Shown piece after piece: positions 31,961-39,474 of a DNA stretch of 44,088 bases; position 1 is the first letter of the stretch, and each line of letters opens with the position of its first letter. The translations under genes were made by a program, and so were the position numbers. The notes under the pieces are model-generated. The model searched no databases. It worked only from the letters and a program-made list of their open reading frames with translations, and was not told where the DNA came from. The stretch lies in NCBI GenBank assembly GCA_022448085.1, contig JAKUTH010000019.1:1-44088 (forward strand), in the 5' to 3' direction. The DNA is from Pseudomonadales bacterium (GTDB lineage: Bacteria; Pseudomonadota; Gammaproteobacteria; Pseudomonadales; Azotimanducaceae).

Positions 31961-32928
31961 AAATTTGTGTGTTTGGGGCGGGCGCTATCGGAGGATATCT
32001 CGGCGGGATGCTCGCCCGTGCGGGTTGCGAGGTGTCGTTGGTTGCGCGGGGGCCTCACCTTGCGGCCATCCAAAAGAACGGCCTCACGCTATGGCGTGAT
32101 GGAAAATCGCAAACACATGCGATTACAGCCACGGACTCCGCTGCGGAACTTGGGCCCCAGGATTTCGTGCTTGTGACGCTCAAAGCGCATGCCTTATCAG
32201 GCGTGGTGGCCGATGTACGCAAGCTCTTCGGGCCGGACACCGCCGTTGTCAGTGCGGTTAATGGGCTCCCTTGGTGGTATTTCCATGGCCTTGATTCGCC
32301 TAACACCGAACGCCCCTTGGAAAGCGTTGATCCAGGGGGCTTGATATGGAAAGGCATAGGTCCCGAGCGCGCGATCGGTTGTGTCGTCTACCCGTCCGTC
32401 GAGGTACCTGAGCCAGGGGTGATAAGGCATCTGTCTGACGATAAATTTAGTCTAGGCGAACCGTCGGGGAAAAGAAGCGAGCGCGTCCGAACCCTGGCAA
32501 GAGTGTTCATTGATGCGGGCTTAAAGGCACCGGTGCGGCCACGGATCCGCGACGAAATCTGGGTCAAGCTGTGGGGGAATCTTTCCTTTAACCCGCTTAG
32601 CGCGTTGACGATGGCCACCCTCGATGTTCTTGCCGGCGATGCAGGCATTCGTGTCATTGCAAGGGCGATGATGGTAGAGGCGCAAGCCGTTGGGGAAAAA
32701 CACGGTATCCGGTTTGCAGTGGATGTTGATAGGCGGATCGACGCTGCTGCGTCCGTTGGTGCGCACCGGACGTCGATGTTGCAAGACCTCGAGCAAGGAA
32801 GGCCTCTCGAAATTGCTGCGCTGGTGGAGTCGGTGATGGAAGTTGCTCGTCTCGTTGGGCAACCAACGCCAACGATCGATCTCGTTCATGCCTTATTGCG
32901 GCAACGAATTCGTGCGCGTGACAGCTAG
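31957..32928 (+). CDS. Ketopantoate reductase (ApbA/PanE) family protein
   Basis: A 323-residue NADP-dependent 2-oxoacid reductase-fold protein. The Rossmann motif FGAGAIGGYLGG has glycines at 7, 9 and 12. SLVARGPHLAAIQKNGL is the usual ApbA/PanE block, and WVKLWGNLSFNPLSALT contains the catalytic Lys and the Asn of the family. A PanE role would be reduction of ketopantoate to pantoate, but the tight coupling to an acyl-CoA ligase (GTGA overlap) suggests a different 2-oxoacid or CoA-linked substrate. Start is GTG. It is followed by a weak terminator-like hairpin at 32956-32982, before the LLM gene at 33019. Confidence 0.9.
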   Translation: MKICVFGAGAIGGYLGGMLARAGCEVSLVARGPHLAAIQKNGLTLWRDGKSQTHAITATDSAAELGPQDFVLVTLKAHALSGVVADVRKLFGPDTAVVSAVNGLPWWYFHGLDSPNTERPLESVDPGGLIWKGIGPERAIGCVVYPSVEVPEPGVIRHLSDDKFSLGEPSGKRSERVRTLARVFIDAGLKAPVRPRIRDEIWVKLWGNLSFNPLSALTMATLDVLAGDAGIRVIARAMMVEAQAVGEKHGIRFAVDVDRRIDAAASVGAHRTSMLQDLEQGRPLEIAALVESVMEVARLVGQPTPTIDLVHALLRQRIRARDS

Positions 32929-32955
32929 CGTTCGGTCGATATTGATGGGGTGGTA

Positions 32956-32982
32956 TTCAGCTATCTGCTGAGGCGGCTTTTT
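32956..32982 (+). terminator. Weak rho-independent terminator-like hairpin
   Basis: TCAGC (32957-32961) pairs with GCTGA (32967-32971) around TATCT. The T-run at 32978-32982 follows after GGCGGC. The stem is only five pairs, so the call is weak. It lies 28 bases after the ketopantoate-reductase-like gene and before the LLM gene, where termination would make sense. Confidence 0.25.
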
Positions 32983-33018
32983 CGCGGTAAGCTAGGTTTG
33001 TAACTAGGGGGTTTTGAG

Positions 33019-33954
33019 ATGAACAGTGTGCACTTTGGGGTGACCGTACCGCAGATCAAACGACCGTGGGTGGCGGCAGCAGATGCCGCGCAAAGTTTTG
33101 AAGCGCAGGGGTTTGATTCTATTTGGGTTTGTGATCATTTTTACGGTCCGCAATCGCCACAACTTCCTATTCTAGAAGCATGGTCGATGGTGTCGGCGCT
33201 CGCTGCGATCACCAAAAGGGTAGAGATTGGTACGCTCGTCACTCCCGCCGGAATGCGCAACCCCGCGCAATTGGGCAAGATCATTGCAACGGCCGACAAT
33301 ATCGCCGGGGGACGTGTTATTGCCGGGCTTGGAGCCGGATGGATGCCGCGTGAATTCACCGATTTTGACACCCCCTTTCTATCGACGGGCGAGCGCTTGG
33401 CACAATTAGCTGAGACGGTCGAGTTGCTGAAACGAATGTGGGGTGAGGAGGAGGAAATCAGCTACAGCGGTCGGTATGTCAAGACGGAAAATGTCGTTTG
33501 CCAACCCAAGCCGCCGCGACAGGTTCCTATCCTGATCGGCGGAGCGGGTGAAAAGGTGACGCTGAAACTTGCCGCCCAGGAAGCTGATATCTGGAACAAC
33601 CTGGCCGCCCACCACCCGGTGCTGGAACACAAAATCGACGTGCTGAAACGACATTGCGATACGGTGGGCCGGGATTTTGGTGAAATAAGGCCAAGTCAAC
33701 AGTGTTTGGTGACGATTGCACGTACTGCGGAAGAAGCAGGACCGATGGCGGATCGGGCGCAGAAAATTTTTGGTGGTCACATGGGCGATCCGAAAGGACC
33801 GATCGCGATCACGGGTACTCCTGACCAGTGTTGTGAAGCGATCCAGAAACACGTTGAGATGGGTTGCACCATGTTAGTCATGGAATTTTTTGGTAAAGAT
33901 ACCGTTGAACCGGCGGCATTGTTTGCGGAGGAAGTCCTTCCGCAGTTTCATTGA
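33019..33954 (+). CDS. LLM class F420-dependent oxidoreductase
   Basis: A 311-residue luciferase-like TIM-barrel oxidoreductase. HFGVTVPQIKRPW starts it, EAQGFDSIWVCDHFYGP and GTLVTPAGMRNPAQLGKI are LLM cofactor segments, and GGRVIAGLGAGWMPREF is the typical middle block. The PILIGGAGEKVTLKLAAQEAD block resembles TIGR03560-type F420-dependent LLM proteins. It uses reduced F420 or FMN to reduce or oxygenate small molecules in the cytoplasm. The start ATG has GGGGG in a suitable position. It stands alone, convergent with the PhyH/LLM pair with a gap of 42 bases. Sequence differs clearly from the other two LLM proteins, so it is not a recent duplicate. Confidence 0.9.
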   Translation: MNSVHFGVTVPQIKRPWVAAADAAQSFEAQGFDSIWVCDHFYGPQSPQLPILEAWSMVSALAAITKRVEIGTLVTPAGMRNPAQLGKIIATADNIAGGRVIAGLGAGWMPREFTDFDTPFLSTGERLAQLAETVELLKRMWGEEEEISYSGRYVKTENVVCQPKPPRQVPILIGGAGEKVTLKLAAQEADIWNNLAAHHPVLEHKIDVLKRHCDTVGRDFGEIRPSQQCLVTIARTAEEAGPMADRAQKIFGGHMGDPKGPIAITGTPDQCCEAIQKHVEMGCTMLVMEFFGKDTVEPAALFAEEVLPQFH

Positions 33955-33996
33955 CGCGACCGACCCGTGGTGGTCATCCAACGGGCATACTATTTT

Positions 33997-34755
33997 CTAT
34001 TGGAGCCGGCGGACGCGACTGCTTGAGCGCCAATCCTCGCCCGCCGAGACACAGTCGGCGCGGGCGTAGTGCGTTGAGATTGAACGTCTGAATACGGTGT
34101 CGCGGTTTCGACCCGATCCATGGATCAAGAGCGGATGAAAAAATAGGGTGTCACCAGGCTCCATTTCGATGTGCACACGTTCTTCGAGGTTGGGCGCCTC
34201 AACTCCGTAAAACGCAAAATTGACGTATTCCCAATCCGGGTTTGCGTGCTTCAGTAGAGGTCCCTTGTGACTGCCGGGTATCACTGCTAAGCAACCAGTA
34301 CGGCGGGTCGAAGGAAGAATCGCGGTCCAGGTCGCAACGATCGACTCGGGGGGCCTTAAACGGAAATAACGTAGATCCTGATGCAGGGGATGGCGTCCAT
34401 CGACGCCAGGCGGTTTGTTGAAGACGTTGGTGACGATCGAGTAAAGCTCGTGACTTCCGAGCAATTCAACGACTGGTGCTAACAAGGCAGGATGTCGTAC
34501 GTATTCGTAGAGTTCGGGATCGTCCTCGAAATTTAGTAGCTTATTGATAGCGTGCAGCGGAGTGTGCGGTGTGACTGCACCCTTAGCGACCATAACGTCC
34601 TGCATGAGTTTCATCTCGCTGACTGGTGTTGCCGCACCCTCAACAAATTCGATGAATCGATGGTTGTAGCGTTCGAGTGAGCCGGCGTCGACAAGCCCTG
34701 AAAGCAGCAAATAACCGTTGGCTTGGTAGCTTGCTCGTTGTGTTTCGGTAAGCAT
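33997..34755 (-). CDS. Phytanoyl-CoA dioxygenase (PhyH) family protein
   Basis: A 252-residue Fe(II)/2-oxoglutarate dioxygenase. The triad is His125-x-Asp127 (HPLHQDLRYF) and His212 (LLIHGSGRNRD), with Arg223/Arg224 (VFRRSIS) near the 2-oxoglutarate site. TGCLAVIPGSHKGPLLKH is a typical block. Its ATG is two bases after the stop of the LLM gene at 34758, and GGAG nine bases upstream serves as ribosome site, so the two form an operon. A dioxygenase coupled to an LLM enzyme would provide two different oxidative chemistries on one substrate; that substrate is unknown. It is very different from the PhyH at 3791. Confidence 0.92.
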   Translation of the reverse strand: MLTETQRASYQANGYLLLSGLVDAGSLERYNHRFIEFVEGAATPVSEMKLMQDVMVAKGAVTPHTPLHAINKLLNFEDDPELYEYVRHPALLAPVVELLGSHELYSIVTNVFNKPPGVDGRHPLHQDLRYFRLRPPESIVATWTAILPSTRRTGCLAVIPGSHKGPLLKHANPDWEYVNFAFYGVEAPNLEERVHIEMEPGDTLFFHPLLIHGSGRNRDTVFRRSISTHYARADCVSAGEDWRSSSRVRRLQ

Positions 34756-34757
34756 TG

Positions 34758-35756
34758 CTAGCTCTCCGGCGCTAACGCTTCGATGGTCCTTAGTGTGTCA
34801 TCGAAATAATCGTTGGTGGGGATGGCGACGGGGAAAATCATGCTTGAATCGAGCCCCGCCTCTTGATACTCCGCAAGCCGCGCGTGAATGTCGGTTGCGC
34901 TGCCAATCAAGGTTCGGTCACGGATAAATGCTTCAGGAAGGGTCGCCAGCGCTGTTTCCCTTTCGCCGGCGCGCCAGAGCGTTTGTATTTCTTTGCAGAG
35001 TTCCGCATGTCCTTCGCGAGCGAACATTTTTTGGTAGACGGGGGCCATCACGTAGGTAAGTAGTTCACGTTGGTATCGTTCGCGAACTAGTTCGTAGTCT
35101 TCGGTAACCGTCGATCGAAAAAAGATCACGTATTCAAAATTCTCCAGTGATCGACCGACGCGACGGGCGCCTTCGGCAATTTTCCCTTTTGCATGGACAA
35201 GATCGCCAACGCTGACGAAGTTTAGGATGACGCCGTCTGCAATCTCTCCTGCGAGTTGCAACATACGGTCGTTTAAAGCGGCGAGATAGATTGGAACCGT
35301 GGATTTTGGCGTCGTCGTTAAGGAGGCTCTGCGATACAACCATCGGCCCGATTCCGTCGTCACTCGCTCCCCGGCGAAGAATCGGCGGACCAATTCCACG
35401 CATTCGCGAGTTAGCGCGAGCGGCGAGTCCCCCCACGGCGTTGCGTGCCAGTCTTGAATAATGATCGGCGTGCTGGTGCCCAGTCCGAGCACGAATCCGC
35501 CGGCTGATATGTCGCTGAGGCTGGCGGCGGTCATGGCAAGTAACAACGGGTCCCGCGTTTGCATCGGGAAGATGGCTGATCCGACTCGCCCTTTGGTCAA
35601 TGCTCCGGCGATGGATGCGGCTGCGGTCACGGCATCGGTGCCCGTAATTTCAGAGACCCATGCTCCTTCCCAGCCGAGTGCTTCAGCGCGTCGAACAAGG
35701 TCAACGTTTTCAGCGATCGAACGGCCGCATTGAGAGAGATCGAGGCGTGGGAGCAT
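34758..35756 (-). CDS. LLM class flavin-dependent oxidoreductase
   Basis: A 332-residue luciferase-like TIM-barrel enzyme. RAEALGWEGAWVSEITGTDA and GSAIFPMQTRDPLLLAMTAA are early LLM segments. GGFVLGLGTSTPIIIQDWH is the cofactor segment. VPIYLAALNDRMLQLAGEIADG is the usual middle strand and helix. It is probably F420- or FMN-dependent. It is first in an operon with the PhyH gene, and divergent from the crotonase/SDR operon across 80 bases containing a palindrome at 35793-35806. Hence the four genes are plausibly co-regulated. Confidence 0.9.
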   Translation of the reverse strand: MLPRLDLSQCGRSIAENVDLVRRAEALGWEGAWVSEITGTDAVTAAASIAGALTKGRVGSAIFPMQTRDPLLLAMTAASLSDISAGGFVLGLGTSTPIIIQDWHATPWGDSPLALTRECVELVRRFFAGERVTTESGRWLYRRASLTTTPKSTVPIYLAALNDRMLQLAGEIADGVILNFVSVGDLVHAKGKIAEGARRVGRSLENFEYVIFFRSTVTEDYELVRERYQRELLTYVMAPVYQKMFAREGHAELCKEIQTLWRAGERETALATLPEAFIRDRTLIGSATDIHARLAEYQEAGLDSSMIFPVAIPTNDYFDDTLRTIEALAPES

Positions 35757-35792
35757 GTCACGATGATACCGTAAAGGCCGTGGATTTCGCCG

Positions 35793-35806
35793 ACGCCATA
35801 AGGCGT
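35793..35806. promoter_or_regulatory. Perfect 5+4+5 palindrome, candidate operator
   Basis: ACGCC-ATAA-GGCGT lies in the 80-base gap between the divergent LLM (start 35756) and crotonase (start 35837) genes. An outer pair ATGATA (35763-35768) and TATCAT (35807-35812) is also inverted. Placement is right for a shared operator. Confidence 0.42.
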
Positions 35807-35836
35807 TATCATGGAATCCATTGGAAGGGGGTATTT

Positions 35837-36781
35837 ATGGAATTACGAGATGTCTTGTATGAAACCGACGAGCGATTGGCGTACATCACGCTGAATCGAC
35901 CGGAAAAGCTTAACGCGCTCAGCAATAACCTGCGTGGTGAGTTGATGGAAGCGATGCGGGAGGCCGAGGCCGACGACCAGATTGGAGTGATCGTTTTGCG
36001 GGCTGCGGGACGATCGGTTTCGGCGGGCTATGACTTAACGCCGGCACGATCTGCTGACGATGACCTATTTATTGATACGCGATCGAAACTCCCGCGGACG
36101 TGCACGAAGCATCCTGGAAATCAGCAATGGGCGAGACACGTGGTCATGACGAACTGGACGATATGGGAGCTTGCTAAGCCCGTTGTCGCCCAAATTCAGG
36201 GACACTGTTTGGCCGGCGGGACGGAGTTGGCGTCGGTGTGTGATTTTCGGATTGTTGCTGAAGATGCGCAGATTGGATATCCCCCGGTCCGGGCAATGAC
36301 AACGATGGATATGATGTGGACCCCGTGGCTACTGCCTCCGGCGAAGGCTCGAGAATTCGCGTACGTGGGTGATTCGTTTTCGGGCAATGAAATGGAACGT
36401 CTCGGTTGGGCTAACTACGCTGTTGCGAAGGAAGAGCTGGGAGCCTTTACAGAAAAATTCGCGCGCCGGATGGCGCATGTGGACAACGAAATGCTGATGT
36501 ATTCCAAGCGGTCGGTGAATCGTCAATACGAAACGATGGGCATTCGCGAGGGGTTGCACTCGGGAACGGAAATACAGGCTTTGAGCGCGATGCGCGCGGC
36601 GGGATCAGAATGGGGCCGTCGGGTACGTGATGAAGGTCTGAAGGCCGCGCTCGAGTGGCGTGATGGCCCATTCCGGGATTTTCGAGGGGCCTACGAGAGC
36701 GCACCCAAGGACCGCCCTGTCGCGGGTATGGAGCCGAAGAAAAAGTCCGATCAGTCGGATAGCGGATCCGGTAAGGACTGA
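35837..36781 (+). CDS. Enoyl-CoA hydratase/isomerase family protein
   Basis: A 314-residue crotonase, longer than the usual 260. The AAGRSVSAGYDL segment (56-67) and QGHCLAGGTELASVCDFRIV (121-140) form the oxyanion hole. Glu130 matches the first catalytic Glu of hydratases, but the second position (150) is Pro in GYPPVRAM, so classical syn-hydration is doubtful and another crotonase reaction is likely. Three inserted or extra segments explain the length: PARSADDDLFIDTRSK and nearby, and a charged, Lys/Ser/Asp-rich tail. The frame is open to 35660, but ATG 35837 with GGAAGGGGG upstream is preferred. It is followed six bases later by an SDR gene in the same operon. Confidence 0.9.
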   Translation: MELRDVLYETDERLAYITLNRPEKLNALSNNLRGELMEAMREAEADDQIGVIVLRAAGRSVSAGYDLTPARSADDDLFIDTRSKLPRTCTKHPGNQQWARHVVMTNWTIWELAKPVVAQIQGHCLAGGTELASVCDFRIVAEDAQIGYPPVRAMTTMDMMWTPWLLPPAKAREFAYVGDSFSGNEMERLGWANYAVAKEELGAFTEKFARRMAHVDNEMLMYSKRSVNRQYETMGIREGLHSGTEIQALSAMRAAGSEWGRRVRDEGLKAALEWRDGPFRDFRGAYESAPKDRPVAGMEPKKKSDQSDSGSGKD

Positions 36782-36787
36782 GCGGTT

Positions 36788-37561
36788 GTGTCAAGACTTG
36801 ATGGTAAAACGGCACTAATCACAGGGGCTGCCAGCGGAATCGGGCGGGCAAGTGCGGAACGGATGGCATCCGAAGGCGCGGCAATTATGTGTGCCGACAT
36901 CGATGGGGATGGGGCGGAACAAACGGCCTTGACCATCGGGCAGCGCGGAGGCAAGGCGTCCTTCCTGACACTCGATGTGTCGTCGGAGTCCGAGGTCAAA
37001 GAGGCCGTGGAGCAAACGGTCCGTGAACTCAGTGGTCTAGATATTCTCTTTAACAATGCGGGCGTCGGCGGTGGTGACATTGGCTGGGACGACACCATTG
37101 CCATTAATCTGAGTGGGGTCTATTACGGGCTTTTCTACGGTATACCGGTCATGGTGGAACGAGGTGGTGGGGCGATCATTAATACCGCGTCGATCGCGGG
37201 ATTGGTTGGTCTTACCTCGGGCTCTATATCGGAAGACCAGCCGGTTGAGATGGTGCCTGGGACAGGCGCATACATCGCCGCGAAACACGGCGTGGTTGGA
37301 CTAACCAAACAATTCGCCGTCGCATTTGGTGCCAAGGGCATCCGGGTTAACGCGATCGCACCCGGTTATATTGAAACCCCGATGACGGAAGGTATCCGGA
37401 AGGTTGATGGTGCGACGGAATATTTAACATCGTTGCACCCGCTGGGGCGGTTGGGACAGCCTGAAGAAATTGCAGCCGTGGCGGCATTTTTGGCGAGTGA
37501 CGAAGCGAGTTTTATTAACGGTATCGTTCTTCCGGTGGACGGGGGTTACACCGCGCGCTAG
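36788..37561 (+). CDS. SDR family oxidoreductase
   Basis: A 257-residue short-chain dehydrogenase. It has ITGAASGIG (11-19), NNAG (89-92), Ser135 (NTASIAG), and Tyr162-x-x-x-Lys166 in AYIAAKHG. The acidic Asp37 after the second strand (CADIDG) favours NAD(H). An insertion before the catalytic Tyr (SGSISEDQPVEMVPGTG) lengthens the usual loop. The C-terminus FINGIVLPVDGGYTAR is standard. Start GTG, six bases after the crotonase stop, with AAGGA further upstream. It probably oxidises a hydroxyl on the product of the crotonase. The substrate is unknown. Confidence 0.93.
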   Translation: MSRLDGKTALITGAASGIGRASAERMASEGAAIMCADIDGDGAEQTALTIGQRGGKASFLTLDVSSESEVKEAVEQTVRELSGLDILFNNAGVGGGDIGWDDTIAINLSGVYYGLFYGIPVMVERGGGAIINTASIAGLVGLTSGSISEDQPVEMVPGTGAYIAAKHGVVGLTKQFAVAFGAKGIRVNAIAPGYIETPMTEGIRKVDGATEYLTSLHPLGRLGQPEEIAAVAAFLASDEASFINGIVLPVDGGYTAR

Positions 37562-37617
37562 TCGGACGAGTGATGGATCGAAAGCAACGCGTCACTGACC
37601 ATGGGTAACCCGTCGGC

Positions 37618-37938
37618 TCACGATGCGTTTTTTCTGGTGACGATAAGCCAGGCGTCGACTTCGTCTCGACAACGAAGTGCTTCGATGTCGGGTTCTGAGT
37701 ATAGAGAGGTCTTGTAGCGGGATGGGTTTGCGCCGTGCACGGTTTCGTTGCAGCGTTTTTGCATGTGCGCGTAGTGCAGACCGGAGTGCGAGTCGGTCTC
37801 GAAATCCATGAAACGACACAAGCAGCTCTCCACATTCTTTTGGTAAGAAACGTTGGCGTCGAGGTCAGATTCTTCGAACGAGCATGCCGCTAACGCCAGC
37901 ACAAATAGCGCCATGCTTAACTGGCTTCGATTGACCAC
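37618..37938 (-). CDS. Small putative lipoprotein, Cys-rich, unknown function
   Basis: A 106-residue protein with a hydrophobic stretch and lipobox LALAACS (Cys19), so probably envelope-anchored. The mature part is small and has four more Cys residues (ESCLCRF, KRCNE, LRCRDE), which could form disulfides or bind metal. I do not recognise the family. The start is a GTG two bases after the stop of the TauD gene, so it is probably coupled; an in-frame ATG at 37917 would shorten the signal segment too far. The function cannot be inferred. Confidence 0.6.
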   Translation of the reverse strand: MVNRSQLSMALFVLALAACSFEESDLDANVSYQKNVESCLCRFMDFETDSHSGLHYAHMQKRCNETVHGANPSRYKTSLYSEPDIEALRCRDEVDAWLIVTRKNAS

Positions 37939-37940
37939 GT

Positions 37941-38744
37941 TTAGACGGGTACGTTGCCCTGGATGACGATGCGGGACATGGATCGTGGCTCGTCGTAGTC
38001 CAGGATGGCGGTATGCATCACCGAGCGATTATCCCAGATGACCAAGTCGCCCGTAGACCAACGATGGCGATAGGTGAATTCTTCAGTAACAGCATGCAGC
38101 CAAAGGGGCCAGAGTAATCGCTCGCTCTCGCCCTCGGTCACGTCGACGATGTGCGATGTAAATTCCGGGTTGACGTACAGTGCCTTACGGCCTGTTTCAT
38201 CGTGCGTACGTACGACCGGATGTACCGAATCAGGAACATGTTCGCCAAACCCCTTGCCGACGTGAAATGCGTGTAGACCCTCAAGCTCTTCTTGCGTTGC
38301 CAAATGCCGGCGGAACATCCGGCGTTTATCACGGGACGCGCGATCGAGGGCTTCGTAGGCGAGATGTTGATTAGCGTAGCCCGTGTCTCCGCCCCAGGTC
38401 GGGATCGTTTGTGCATGCAACATGGTGATCCACGGCGGTGTCGGATGCCACGTCATGTCCGAATGCCAGGCCCCGAAGCCCTTGCCTTTCACGTCGCCTT
38501 GATTGGCGAGTTTCTGTACGTAGGGGTTTGTACGCGCCACTGACGATGGATGCGTCATCAACTCACCCCAGCCTCGTCCGAACTCCATGAGTTGCTGGGA
38601 CGTTAGCTGCTGCTCCGCAATGACAAGCAGTTGATGTTCAAGAACGAGCGCGCGTAGTTCGTCAATAGCTCGGTCGCCGTCTTTTGTCAGATCGAGTTGA
38701 CGGATCCTCAAGCCCAACGCGGGCGCTGTCGATTCTATTTTCAA
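37941..38744 (-). CDS. TauD/TfdA family 2-oxoglutarate-dependent dioxygenase
   Basis: A 267-residue protein when started at the TTG 38742-38744, which gives the usual TauD N-terminus LKIESTAPALGLRIRQLDL. The frame is open to an ATG at 38867, adding 41 unlike residues. Metal ligands: His94-x-Asp96 (AWHSDMTW) and a His in WDNRSVMHTAILD, with DEPRSMSRIVI for 2-oxoglutarate binding. GGDTGYANQHLAYEAL is also typical. The start is uncertain: no ribosome site precedes the TTG, and an out-of-frame ATG at 38764 would give MSEAST before the family start, hinting at a frameshift. The substrate is unknown. It is followed by the small lipoprotein gene. Confidence 0.85.
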   Translation of the reverse strand: MKIESTAPALGLRIRQLDLTKDGDRAIDELRALVLEHQLLVIAEQQLTSQQLMEFGRGWGELMTHPSSVARTNPYVQKLANQGDVKGKGFGAWHSDMTWHPTPPWITMLHAQTIPTWGGDTGYANQHLAYEALDRASRDKRRMFRRHLATQEELEGLHAFHVGKGFGEHVPDSVHPVVRTHDETGRKALYVNPEFTSHIVDVTEGESERLLWPLWLHAVTEEFTYRHRWSTGDLVIWDNRSVMHTAILDYDEPRSMSRIVIQGNVPV

Positions 38745-38976
38745 GGTGTAGACGCTTCGGACATAAAAGTGATCAGCCTCGAGACCAGAATTTACAGCCG
38801 AGGCGGCGTTCCCGTGTCGACGATGCGTATCCCGATCCCAATGATCTTCATTGCATTTTCTACCCAACCTTGCCGTAACGATAAGTATCGTGACGGGCTA
38901 CGCATTAGTCCACCGGGCCGACACGAAGCAACATTTATGCGAAAACGTTTCTTTTGATCAAGGTTCAATGACTCGG

Positions 38977-39465
38977 CTAGCCATCGACATCTCGATAGAG
39001 TTTGCCGCGACGGCGAACGGGTTCAAGCAATGTCCAGTCACCTTCTTCGATCGTAAATCCCTCGGGGAAGGGTGGCCGCGGTTCCATTCCAAGCGCCTGC
39101 ATGACGCGATCGTCGCGGTAGTAACACTGCGCGGTAATGCTAACCAACGTGCGTAAGAAAGGGTTCAACGCCCGGCTCAGTTGCGCTGCCATGGCGCGCC
39201 TATCGGTTTCGCTGAGAGCTGCAAACCCGACACCGTCGTGGTCGCGTATCGCTTGTTGATCGATGTCTTCGAGCCCGGCCTCAAACATATCCGTGTACGA
39301 ACGTGCCGTGACGAGAATGTCCTTAAAGATTAACGGGTCATCTGCACCTGGGGCATCGTAGTCCCTGCTTGCAGGGATTATGGATCCGATCAGTGTCCGG
39401 AGTATTTCGCGTTGTGGCTCTGACAAAGGCAGATCGCTTGCTAACAGAGGTTCCTCATTACTCAT
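38977..39465 (-). CDS. Gluconate 2-dehydrogenase subunit 3-like protein
   Basis: A 162-residue protein directly downstream of a GMC oxidoreductase gene (nine bases between them). The N-terminal half has the LRTLIGSIIPASRDYDAPGA segment typical of the small-subunit family of membrane-linked GMC dehydrogenases (gluconate 2-dehydrogenase subunit 3). The end contains CYYRDDRVMQALGMEPRPPF. The small subunit aids maturation or membrane/Tat delivery of the flavoprotein; no Tat signal is seen in this copy. Functional assignment rests on its location and family resemblance. ATG start. Confidence 0.75.
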   Translation of the reverse strand: MSNEEPLLASDLPLSEPQREILRTLIGSIIPASRDYDAPGADDPLIFKDILVTARSYTDMFEAGLEDIDQQAIRDHDGVGFAALSETDRRAMAAQLSRALNPFLRTLVSITAQCYYRDDRVMQALGMEPRPPFPEGFTIEEGDWTLLEPVRRRGKLYRDVDG

Positions 39466-39474
39466 GATCAGCTC

